64,000 bases of DNA from Mycolicibacterium tokaiense (lineage in GTDB: Bacteria > Actinomycetota > Actinomycetes > Mycobacteriales > Mycobacteriaceae). The DNA lies in contig NZ_AP022600.1 in assembly GCF_010725885.1 (NCBI RefSeq), positions 1,922,001 to 1,986,000 of the forward strand, read 5' to 3'. Under the pieces are notes generated by a model. That model made no database searches, was not told where the DNA came from, and saw nothing but the letters and a program-made list of their open reading frames with translations. The position numbers were made by a program, and so were the translations under genes. Of the stretch, positions 45,556 through 53,711 are shown piece after piece. Every line of letters begins with the position of its first letter. The first letter of the stretch is position 1.

Positions 45556-46638
45556 TCCGCCGAACACCACGAGTGCGGGGGCCAGGGCCGTCGCCGCGGC
45601 CAGCCCGCCGACCAGCAGCGGCCCGCCCGCATCGCCGAGCTCCCGGCCCACCTCGGCCGATCCCATGGTCTGGCCCAGCCGTTCGGCGGGCGACGTCGCG
45701 GCCAGGTGCGCAAAGCCCAGCGGGGTGATCACGCCGACGCCCACGCCGATCGCCAAGGCACAGACCACCAGGCCACCTGCGCCGGGGAGCAGCACCGCGA
45801 CACAACCGGCGCCGGTGAGCACCAGCCCCACCGCCATGCCGGCGCGATCCGGGATCCGGCCGTCGTCGCGCAGGCGCCCGATCCGCGGCTGCACCAGCGA
45901 GGTGGCGGCCGCGAGCACCGAGACGACGAGACCGGTGGCCAGCGGGCCCAGGCCGCGGTCGGCGCCGACCACCGGCAGGAATCCGACCCCGACGGACAGC
46001 GCCGCGGTCGCGGCCGCCAATGCCGCAGTGGGACGGGTGAATCCGGGGCTGGTGAGGCGCCGGGCCAGATCGGCCACGGTCTGACGGGTGCGGGGCAGCG
46101 GCGCCACCGCGGGCACCACCGCCAGCGCCCACACCGCGATCAGGGTCGCGAGCACCGCCAGGGTGCAGAACAGCAACGAGAAGCCCCCGAGGTGGATCAG
46201 CACCCCGCCCAGCACCGGGCCCAGGGTGTAGCCCAGTCCTTTCCACGCGCCGTAGTGGCCGAACCCGCGGCCCTGGGCGGCGGCGGGTGTCAGCCGCGAC
46301 ACCAACACCGAGGCGGCGGGGGAGAAGGCCGCTGCGGCGGCGCCCTGCCCGAAGCGGGCCAGGCCCACCCAGGCCGGGTCGCCCGCGATCACGAATGCCG
46401 CCGACGCCGCGGCGAATGCCACCAGCCCGCCCAGCAGGACCGGTCGGGCACCCACCCGGTCGGCCAGCGCACCGAACACGGGCTTCAGCAGTACCTCGGC
46501 CCCGTCGTAGATCGCGAGCAGCAGTCCGAGCGTCAGCAAATTCTGGTTTCCCGTGAAACCGCCGAGGCTGGCCGCAATGCTGTGGGCGCCGAACGCGGTC
46601 ACGAAACCGGCCGCGTACAGCGGCAGCAAGGACCGCAC
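45484..46638 (-). CDS. MFS transporter
   Basis: 384-residue, 12-helix major facilitator. Motif A between helices 2 and 3 reads GALADRVGARPVLLGG, and motif C-like LGYTLGPVLGG in helix 5 suggests an antiporter/drug efflux type. GTG start 46638, 3 bp after the DUF1622 stop. Third gene of a hydrolase-DUF1622-MFS operon. Cargo unknown. Confidence 0.86.
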   Translation of the reverse strand: MRSLLPLYAAGFVTAFGAHSIAASLGGFTGNQNLLTLGLLLAIYDGAEVLLKPVFGALADRVGARPVLLGGLVAFAAASAAFVIAGDPAWVGLARFGQGAAAAAFSPAASVLVSRLTPAAAQGRGFGHYGAWKGLGYTLGPVLGGVLIHLGGFSLLFCTLAVLATLIAVWALAVVPAVAPLPRTRQTVADLARRLTSPGFTRPTAALAAATAALSVGVGFLPVVGADRGLGPLATGLVVSVLAAATSLVQPRIGRLRDDGRIPDRAGMAVGLVLTGAGCVAVLLPGAGGLVVCALAIGVGVGVITPLGFAHLAATSPAERLGQTMGSAEVGRELGDAGGPLLVGGLAAATALAPALVVFGGLLAATAGLLGRQPRLRPPVGGPG

Positions 46639-46641
46639 GGC

Positions 46642-46998
46642 TCAGGCGCTCTCGGTCTTCCGGGGTGCTTTCTGCCAGGGCCAGCGTCCGCTGATCTCCA
46701 CCTCGAGCGACCAGCTGAGGAAGGTCCGGATCACCACGATGCCGCCGAGCACCGCCACGCTCTCCCACGTGGGCGTGACGGCCACCGTCTTGATGATGTC
46801 GGCCGCCACCAGCAGTTCCAGTCCCAACAGGATCGATCGGCCCAGCTGTTCGCGGAACTTCGAGTAGGTGCCCGGCTCCCGGCGCAGCAGCCGGCGCACG
46901 CCGAACACCGCCGCGATGACGCCACCCACCGCGATGACCGCCACGCCGACCCCGTCGATCACCGTGCCGACGAGTTCGACCCCCTCGATGAAGGTCAC
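46642..46998 (-). CDS. DUF1622 membrane protein
   Basis: 118 residues. Three hydrophobic segments with the DUF1622 pattern REQLGRSILLGLELLVAADIIKTV followed by a third helix. GTG 46998 overlaps the hydrolase stop (GTGA). Function unknown. Confidence 0.82.
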   Translation of the reverse strand: MTFIEGVELVGTVIDGVGVAVIAVGGVIAAVFGVRRLLRREPGTYSKFREQLGRSILLGLELLVAADIIKTVAVTPTWESVAVLGGIVVIRTFLSWSLEVEISGRWPWQKAPRKTESA

Positions 46999-47750
46999 GC
47001 GCCGGGGTCCAGGTCTGCCCAGAAGCGGCTCAGTGCCCCCGCGGCGCGCACGGGGTCCTGCAGCATCCACCAGTGCCCCAGCCCTTCGAGCACCTCCACC
47101 CGGGCGCCGGCGCGGGCCGCGGTGCGCTGCCGCATCTCCTCGGTACCGACGAAGTGGTCCTCGGTGGCGACGATGGCCAGACCGGGCCGCTGTGCGGCGA
47201 CATCCAGGTGCCGGCCCGCGTCGGTGAGCGCCGGTTGAATGGCCGACCGGTACAGCGCCAGCACCGCGCGGCCCATCGCCTCGTCCTGACCGGCGGCCAC
47301 CTCGGCCGCCACCGCCGGCGGCATGCCCAGACCCTCGTTGCGTTCGGCGCGCTCGGCGGCGGTGCCGCCCAGCATCGCCTCGATCAGCTCCTCGCCGGCT
47401 CCCGGGGTCGCCCAGACCTGCGCCAGGTCGTGCCAGACGTACTCGGGGTCGAAGAGCCCCACCACATCGCTGACCCAGCTGCGCACCAACTCGGGGCGGT
47501 GCATCACGACATTGAGCACGTGACCGCCGCCCCAGTCGTGGCCCACCAGGTCCACCGGTCCGTCGAGTCGGCTGAGTTCGTCGGCCAACCAGTCCCGGTA
47601 CTCCAATTGGGTACACCCGAATCCGTCGGGCACGGGCGCTCCGAAACCGGGCGGGGAGAGCAGTATCACGTCCTGGCGCCCGAGTTCCTCGAGCAGTGGG
47701 CCCCAGATGGCGGCCGTTTCGGGATTGCCGTGCACGAAGACCAGCGTCAT
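46995..47750 (-). CDS. Alpha/beta hydrolase with Asp nucleophile
   Basis: 251 residues. Oxyanion motif HGNPE at 7-11; nucleophile elbow GHDWGGG with D72, so more like epoxide hydrolases and haloalkane dehalogenases than esterases; catalytic His in LGHWWMLQDP. The cap is short. Substrate not evident. First gene of a three-gene coupled operon. Confidence 0.85.
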   Translation of the reverse strand: MTLVFVHGNPETAAIWGPLLEELGRQDVILLSPPGFGAPVPDGFGCTQLEYRDWLADELSRLDGPVDLVGHDWGGGHVLNVVMHRPELVRSWVSDVVGLFDPEYVWHDLAQVWATPGAGEELIEAMLGGTAAERAERNEGLGMPPAVAAEVAAGQDEAMGRAVLALYRSAIQPALTDAGRHLDVAAQRPGLAIVATEDHFVGTEEMRQRTAARAGARVEVLEGLGHWWMLQDPVRAAGALSRFWADLDPGA

Positions 47751-47772
47751 GGCGTCATCGTCGCACCCGGTG

Positions 47773-48252
47773 TCACTCCGCGGGCGAAATCACCGTTGCC
47801 GTGTCAGTGCCGCCCTGGGCCACGGCGCGGATGGTGGCGGTGTCCCCGGGCTGCACCGGATCACGGCCCTGCCGGGTCTGCGCGGTGATGGTGTAGGTGC
47901 GGGTGAAGCCGTCGGCGCTGCGGGCGGTGACCGCCGTTGCGGAGATGTCGGTGACGACACCGGTCTGGGTGAGTTCGGTGGTGTACCCGCCCATTCCGTC
48001 GTCGACGACGAACTCGCCGTGCAGGGCTGCGGTCGCAGCGGACCCGGGGCCTGGCCCGAACCCGCCGGGAGGTGGGCCGCCGAAACCGGGGCCGCCGCCG
48101 TGCTCGGTGGTGCCCGCGGCGGCGTAGATCACCGCGGCGCCCCCGGCGGCCAGCACGGCTGCGACGGCGACGGCGGCCAGTGTCTTCCGCATCGACCAGT
48201 GGGCGGGCTCGGTCTGCGGCGCGCCCCACACGTGGTCGTTCTGGGTCTCCAT
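47773..48252 (-). CDS. DUF5666-like exported/membrane-anchored protein
   Basis: 159 residues. One N-terminal membrane span at about 22-46 (TLAAVAVAAVLAAGGAAVIY), a Gly/Pro-rich linker, then a small beta domain (GEFVVDDGMGGYTTELTQTG ... DTATIRAVAQGG) as in DUF5666 proteins. ATG 48252 preferred; the longer frame runs antisense to tcrX. Divergent from tcrX, so possibly in that regulon. Confidence 0.7.
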   Translation of the reverse strand: METQNDHVWGAPQTEPAHWSMRKTLAAVAVAAVLAAGGAAVIYAAAGTTEHGGGPGFGGPPPGGFGPGPGSAATAALHGEFVVDDGMGGYTTELTQTGVVTDISATAVTARSADGFTRTYTITAQTRQGRDPVQPGDTATIRAVAQGGTDTATVISPAE

Positions 48253-48384
48253 GCCACCACGGTGGCCCGCTACGCTGTGTGCCCGCTGTGCGGCATCTCG
48301 GTGCCCGATATGCGCCGCCGGCTCACAGCCGGCGCATAGGATCGACACAGGGTCGGCCCATCGGCAAACCGAATACTGGGAGCC

Positions 48385-49119
48385 ATGATGTCTGGAGCTG
48401 CCGAACGTGTCGTCATGCGCCGAGCCGACGGCAACCCGATCACCGTGCTGGTGGTCGACGACGAGACGGTGCTCGCCGAGATGGTCTCGATGGCCCTGCG
48501 CTACGAAGGCTGGAACATCACCACCGCCGCCGACGGGGCCGCCGCCGTCAGCGCCGCCCGTGCCAACCGGCCCGACGTGGTGGTTCTCGATGTGATGCTG
48601 CCGGACATGAGCGGACTCGAGGTGCTGCGCAAGCTGCGTGAACAGAACCCGCAGCTGCCGGTGCTGCTGCTGACGGCCAAAGACGCGCTGGAGGATCGCA
48701 TCGCCGGACTGACCGCGGGCGGCGACGACTACGTCACCAAACCGTTCAGCATCGAGGAGGTGGTGCTGCGGCTGCGCGCGCTGCTGCGGCGCACCGGCGT
48801 CACCACCGAGGACAGTGGCGCGCAGTTGGTGGTCGGTGACCTGGTGCTCGACGAGGACAGCCACGAGGTCACCCGGGCCGGTGAGCTGATCACGTTGACG
48901 TCCACGGAGTTCGAACTGCTGCGCTTCATGATGCGCAACGCCAAACGGGTGCTGTCCAAGGCGCAGATCCTGGACCGGGTGTGGAGCTATGACTTCGGCG
49001 GCCGGTCCAACATCGTCGAGCTCTACATCTCCTACCTGCGCAAGAAGATCGACAGCGGCCGTGAGCCGATGATCCACACGCTGCGCGGGGCGGGGTATGT
49101 CCTCAAACCCACCAAGTAA
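48385..49119 (+). CDS. tcrX: Response regulator, OmpR family (TcrX-like)
   Basis: 244 residues. Receiver domain with acidic pocket D25/D26, phosphoacceptor D69 in VVVLDVMLP and Lys in DYVTKPF; OmpR-type winged helix at about 140-240 with RSNIVELYISYLRKKID. The stretch MRRADGNPITVLVVDDE matches TcrX (Rv3765c) as remembered. ATG 48385 or 48388; GGGAG precedes. Overlaps tcrY by 23 bp. Confidence 0.88.
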   Translation: MMSGAAERVVMRRADGNPITVLVVDDETVLAEMVSMALRYEGWNITTAADGAAAVSAARANRPDVVVLDVMLPDMSGLEVLRKLREQNPQLPVLLLTAKDALEDRIAGLTAGGDDYVTKPFSIEEVVLRLRALLRRTGVTTEDSGAQLVVGDLVLDEDSHEVTRAGELITLTSTEFELLRFMMRNAKRVLSKAQILDRVWSYDFGGRSNIVELYISYLRKKIDSGREPMIHTLRGAGYVLKPTK

Positions 49120-50617
49120 CGCGCCCCGGGCCCCGGGCAGCTGGTCACTGCAGGCCCGTCTGCTGCTCGGACAGCTGCTGATGCTGGCACTGGTGTGCGT
49201 CGGTATCGGGGCGGCCACCGAACTCGCGCTGTACCAGTATCTGGTGCACCAGCTGGACAGCCAGCTGGTCGAGGCCACCGGCCGCTCGGCGATGATGTCG
49301 GGTCTGCCGCCACCCCCGCCGATTCCCGGTGGCATGCCCGGCAGCAGCATCGGGCCGCGACCCCGGCCGGGTCCCGGCCCGGATTTCCTGGACGCCCCGG
49401 GCCAGCCCGTCGGGATGGTGGCCGCGGTGGTGAGCCAACAGGGCAGGGTCAACGCCGGGGTGCTGACCACCTTCGGCGAGCGGGCCGATCTGGGGGTGGT
49501 CGCCCAGCAACAGCTGGTCTCGGTGACGCCGCACCAGCGGGCGATCACCATTGATCTGGACGGACTGGGGAGCTACCGTGCCGTGGCCACCTACAACCGG
49601 TTCGGTGAGACCGTGGCGGTGGGCCTGCCGCTGTCCGACGTACACGGCACCCTGTTGCGGGTGCTGCTCATCTTCGCGGTGGTCACCGTGGTGGCGGTGG
49701 CCGTTGCCGCCACTGCCGGGGTGGTGATCATCCGCCGGGCGCTGGCCCCGCTGAACAGGGTGGCGGCCACCGCAGCGCAGGTGGCCAACCTGCCGTTGGA
49801 TCGTGGCGAGGTGGCCCTGCCGGTCCGTGTTCCCGAGCGTGACGCCAATCCGAATACCGAAGTGGGACAGATGGGTTCGGCACTGAATCGGATGCTGGAC
49901 CACATTTCGGCGGCGCTGTCGACGCGGCAGGCCAGCGAGACCCGGGTGCGGCAGTTCGTCGCCGACGCCAGCCACGAACTGCGCACCCCGCTGACGGCCA
50001 TCCGCGGGTACAGCGAGCTGGCGCAACGCCGCCGCGACGAGGTGCCCGCCGAAGTCGCCCACGCCATGGGCCGGGTGGCGTCCGAAGCCGAAAGGATGAC
50101 ACATCTGGTCGAAGACCTCCTGCTGCTGGCCCGGCTGGATTCTGGCCGCCCGCTGGAGCGGGAACCGGTCGACCTGTCGAAGCTGGCCGTGGACGCGGTG
50201 AGTGACGCCCACATCGCCGGACCCGATCACGAGTGGAACCTGGACCTGCCCGATGAGCCGGTGCTGGTGACCGGGGATGCGGCCCGGCTGCAGCAGGTGC
50301 TGACCAATCTGCTGGCCAACGCCCGCACCCACACCGGTCCGGGTACCACGGTCACGCTGTCGCTGACAGCCGCCGACCGGCACGCGGTGCTCACCGTCGC
50401 CGATGACGGGCCCGGCATCCCGGCGCAGCTGCAGTCCGAGGTGTTCGAGCGGTTCGCCCGCGGCGACTCGTCGCGCTCGCGCAAAGGTGGCAGCACCGGG
50501 CTGGGCCTGGCCATCGTGGCCGCGGTGGTCAAGGCGCACGGCGGCCGCATCGAGCTGGCCAGCAGGCCCGGCGACACCCGGTTCGTCGTGACGCTCCCCT
50601 TCACAGCCGGCACATAG
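49097..50617 (+). CDS. tcrY: Sensor histidine kinase (TcrY-like)
   Basis: 506 residues. Helix 1 about 20-42, a Pro/Gly-rich periplasmic sensor region about 43-183 (including PPPPPIPGGMPGSS), helix 2 about 186-212, HAMP about 213-270, H-box with H293 in DASHELRTPL, then N, G1 (VADDGPGIP) and G2 (STGLGLAIV) boxes. ATG 49097 lies inside tcrX, so the pair is coupled. Cognate signal unknown. Confidence 0.88.
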   Translation: MSSNPPSNAPRAPGSWSLQARLLLGQLLMLALVCVGIGAATELALYQYLVHQLDSQLVEATGRSAMMSGLPPPPPIPGGMPGSSIGPRPRPGPGPDFLDAPGQPVGMVAAVVSQQGRVNAGVLTTFGERADLGVVAQQQLVSVTPHQRAITIDLDGLGSYRAVATYNRFGETVAVGLPLSDVHGTLLRVLLIFAVVTVVAVAVAATAGVVIIRRALAPLNRVAATAAQVANLPLDRGEVALPVRVPERDANPNTEVGQMGSALNRMLDHISAALSTRQASETRVRQFVADASHELRTPLTAIRGYSELAQRRRDEVPAEVAHAMGRVASEAERMTHLVEDLLLLARLDSGRPLEREPVDLSKLAVDAVSDAHIAGPDHEWNLDLPDEPVLVTGDAARLQQVLTNLLANARTHTGPGTTVTLSLTAADRHAVLTVADDGPGIPAQLQSEVFERFARGDSSRSRKGGSTGLGLAIVAAVVKAHGGRIELASRPGDTRFVVTLPFTAGT

Positions 50618-50661
50618 CCGATACCAAGGGTCTGTCCACACGGGCCCAGCACTCTGGCAGG

Positions 50662-52422
50662 GTGACTCTCCTCGCGCGGCGCGAACCGCTGGCCGTCGCG
50701 GCATTGCTGACGGCGACCGCGCTGCTCTACCTGTGGAACCTCGGCGCCACCGACTGGGCCAACAGCTTTTACACCGCTGCGGTGCAGGCCGGTTCCCAGA
50801 GCTGGACGGCGTTGTTGTTCGGGTCCAGCGATGCCGCCAACGCGATCACCGTGGACAAGACCCCGGCCGCGTTGTGGGTGATGAGCCTGTCCGCGCGCCT
50901 CTTCGGGTTCAGCAGCTGGAGCATGCTGGTGCCGCAGGCGCTGATGGGTGTGGCCACGGTGGCCGTGCTGTACGTCGCCGTGCGCCGGGTGGTCGGTGTC
51001 CCTGGTGCCCTGCTGGCCGGGACGGTGCTGGCGGTGACGCCGGTGGCCGCCCTGATGTTCCGGTTCAACAACCCGGACGCGCTGCTGGTTCTCGCGCTGG
51101 TGGTGGCGGCCTACTGTGTGCAGCGCTCACTGGACGGTTCGGCGTGGTGGATGGTGGCCGCTGGGACCGCGCTGGGCGTGGGGTTTCTGGCCAAGATGCT
51201 GCAGGCCCTGCTGGTGGCACCGGTGTTCGCGCTGGTGTTTCTGATCGCTGCGGAAATGTCTGTGGCGCAGCGCATTCGGCGGCTGTTCCTCGGTGGGCTG
51301 GCCCTGGTGGTGTCGGCCGGCTGGTACCTGCTTTTGGTGGAGCTCTGGCCGGCGGATCTGCGGCCCTATATCGGTGGCTCGCAGGACAATTCGATCCTGG
51401 AACTGACACTGGGGTACAACGGCCTGGGCCGATTGACCGGCGACGAGGTGGGCGGCCTGGGCAACATGAACCACGACGTCGGCTGGGCGCGGCTGCTGGG
51501 CGCTCAGATGGGCGGTGAGATCGGCTGGCTGCTGCCCGCTGCCGTGATCGTGCTGGTGGCCGGATTGTGCTGTGCCCGAGGTATGGTGCGCGCCGCACTG
51601 TCGCTGTGGGGCGGGTGGCTGGTGGCCACCGCGCTGGTGTTCAGCTACATGAACGGCATCATGCACTCGTACTACACCGTCGCTCTGGCGCCGGCGATCG
51701 CGGCGTGCCTCGGTATCGGGGCGCCGGTGCTCTGGCGCCGCCGCACCGATATCCGGATCGTGATGGTGCTCTCGGGTGCGGTGATCATCACCGCGATCCT
51801 GGCGTTCCTGTTGCTGCAACGACATTCGGATTGGCAACCGTGGCTGCGTCCTACGGTGTTGTTCACCGGGCTGGCCGCCGGGCTGCTGCTACTGGTCGTC
51901 GGCAAGCTGGCCCCGCGCGCCGCCACGGCGGTGGGTGCACTGGCCTGCGTCGCGGTGCTGGCCGCACCAGCGGCCTACAGCGTCGCCACCGCGGGTACCA
52001 CGCACAGCGGCGCCATTCCCACGTCGGGGCCGGTGTCCGGGTTCGGTGGGCCGCCCGGCCTGCTCACCGCCGAGCGTCCCCCGGATGAGCTCATCACACT
52101 GCTGCGCCAGGACGGGGCGGACTACACCTGGGTGGCGGCGGCGGTGGGCTCCAACAATGCCGCCGGCTACCAGTTGAGCACCGGCCTGCCGGTGATGGCC
52201 GTCGGCGGCTACAACGGCACCGACCCGGCTCCCACACTGTCGGAGTTCCAGAAACTGGTGGCAGCCAAGAAGATCCACTACTTCATGGACTCCACCACCC
52301 TGCGGATGATGGGGTCGCAGTCCAGCGGCAGTGACGCCGCCCACCGGATCGCGGACTGGGTGCACGCCCACTTCCCCAGCGAGAACATCGCCGGTGTCAC
52401 CGTCTTCGACCTGACCGCATGA
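50662..52422 (+). CDS. YkcB/GT39-type membrane glycosyltransferase (first copy)
   Basis: 586-residue polytopic GT-C glycosyltransferase of the ArnT/PMT-like YkcB family, which uses polyprenyl-phosphate sugars. First loop has NSFYTAAVQAGSQSWTALLF and VDKTPAALWVM; loop PYIGGSQDNSILELTLGYNG is diagnostic, and the C-terminal domain is soluble. GTG 50662. The stop overlaps the next start (ATGA). The target molecule is unknown. Confidence 0.86.
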   Translation: MTLLARREPLAVAALLTATALLYLWNLGATDWANSFYTAAVQAGSQSWTALLFGSSDAANAITVDKTPAALWVMSLSARLFGFSSWSMLVPQALMGVATVAVLYVAVRRVVGVPGALLAGTVLAVTPVAALMFRFNNPDALLVLALVVAAYCVQRSLDGSAWWMVAAGTALGVGFLAKMLQALLVAPVFALVFLIAAEMSVAQRIRRLFLGGLALVVSAGWYLLLVELWPADLRPYIGGSQDNSILELTLGYNGLGRLTGDEVGGLGNMNHDVGWARLLGAQMGGEIGWLLPAAVIVLVAGLCCARGMVRAALSLWGGWLVATALVFSYMNGIMHSYYTVALAPAIAACLGIGAPVLWRRRTDIRIVMVLSGAVIITAILAFLLLQRHSDWQPWLRPTVLFTGLAAGLLLLVVGKLAPRAATAVGALACVAVLAAPAAYSVATAGTTHSGAIPTSGPVSGFGGPPGLLTAERPPDELITLLRQDGADYTWVAAAVGSNNAAGYQLSTGLPVMAVGGYNGTDPAPTLSEFQKLVAAKKIHYFMDSTTLRMMGSQSSGSDAAHRIADWVHAHFPSENIAGVTVFDLTA

Positions 52423-53711
52423 CTCATAGCCCGAGCACAGGAAACGCCAATGTCCAACCCACGGCCGACACCGAGTATCAAGACATGACCACAATCGACC
52501 TGCCGCGAGCAAAAGCCCGCAATGCCGCCCTCGTCGCCGCCGAGCGCGGCGTGCCTGTCCTGGACGTCGTGGTCCCGGTGTACAACGAACAGGAGCAACT
52601 CGCGGACTCGATCCGCCGGCTGCACCGCCACCTGTGCACGGAGTTCCCGTTCGACTTCCGGATCACCATCGCCGACAACGCCAGCGTGGACGCCACGCTC
52701 GCCATTGCCGAACGGCTCGCCGGTGAGCTCGACGGGGTGCGGGTGCGTCGGCTTGAACTCAAGGGCCGGGGTCGCGCGCTGCATGAGGTGTGGTCGACGT
52801 CGGACGCGCCCGTGCTCGCGTACATGGACGTCGACCTGTCCACCGACCTGGCCGCCCTGGCGCCGTTGGTGGCGCCACTGATCTCCGGGCATTCGGATCT
52901 GGCCATCGGCACCCGGCTGGGCCGCGGCTCGCAGGTGGTCCGCGGGCCCAAGCGCGAGTTCATCTCCCGCTGCTACAACCTGATTCTGCGCTCGACCCTG
53001 GCGGCGCGTTTCTCCGACGCGCAGTGCGGCTTCAAGGCCATCCGCGCGGACGCGGCCGCACAGCTGCTACCGCACGTGCACGACACCGGCTGGTTCTTCG
53101 ACACCGAGTTGCTGGTGCTGGCGCAGCGCAGCGGCATGCGGATCCATGAGGTGCCGGTCGACTGGGTGGACGATCCGGACAGCCGCGTCGACATCGTCGC
53201 CACGGCTGTCGCCGACCTCAAGGGCATCGCCCGGCTGCTCGGCGGCTTCGCCCGCGGCTCGATCCCCGTGGGCGCCATCGGCGCGCAGCTGACGCCGGCC
53301 GCCGAGCCACCACCGTCACTGTTGCGGCAAGTGGTTCGCTTCGCCACCGTCGGCGTGCTGTCCACGCTGGCGTACCTGGTGTTGTTCCTGGCCCTGCGAC
53401 CGCTCGGCGCCCAGGGTGCCAACCTGGTGGCGCTGCTGGTGACCGCGGTGGCCAACACCGCAGCCAACCGCCGGTTCACCTTCGGCGTGCGCGGGCGTGC
53501 CCGGGTGGTGCGCCACCAGTTCGAAGGACTGGTGGTGTTCGGGATCGGGCTGGCCCTGACCAGTGGCTCGCTGGCGGTACTGCACTACTTCGGCGAGCCG
53601 GCCCGCGCCGTCGAACTCGCGGTCCTGGTGGCGGCCAACCTGCTGGCCACTGTGGTGCGGTTCGTCCTGCTGCGCGGCTGGGTCTTCCGTTCCGGCAGGA
53701 GCGCCTCGTGA
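52419..53711 (+). CDS. GT2 polyprenyl-phosphate glycosyltransferase fused to GtrA domain
   Basis: 430 residues. N-terminal GT2 domain about 45-285 (VVVPVYNEQEQLADSIRRL, DxD-type MDVDLST, SDAQCGFKAIRADAA) like YkcC/DPM synthases; C-terminal four-helix GtrA domain about 305-425 (RFATVGVLSTLAYLVLF, ANTAANRRFTFG). It should load a sugar onto polyprenyl phosphate for the flanking YkcB enzymes. Start codon overlaps the upstream stop; stop overlaps the downstream GTG. Confidence 0.9.
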   Translation: MTHSPSTGNANVQPTADTEYQDMTTIDLPRAKARNAALVAAERGVPVLDVVVPVYNEQEQLADSIRRLHRHLCTEFPFDFRITIADNASVDATLAIAERLAGELDGVRVRRLELKGRGRALHEVWSTSDAPVLAYMDVDLSTDLAALAPLVAPLISGHSDLAIGTRLGRGSQVVRGPKREFISRCYNLILRSTLAARFSDAQCGFKAIRADAAAQLLPHVHDTGWFFDTELLVLAQRSGMRIHEVPVDWVDDPDSRVDIVATAVADLKGIARLLGGFARGSIPVGAIGAQLTPAAEPPPSLLRQVVRFATVGVLSTLAYLVLFLALRPLGAQGANLVALLVTAVANTAANRRFTFGVRGRARVVRHQFEGLVVFGIGLALTSGSLAVLHYFGEPARAVELAVLVAANLLATVVRFVLLRGWVFRSGRSAS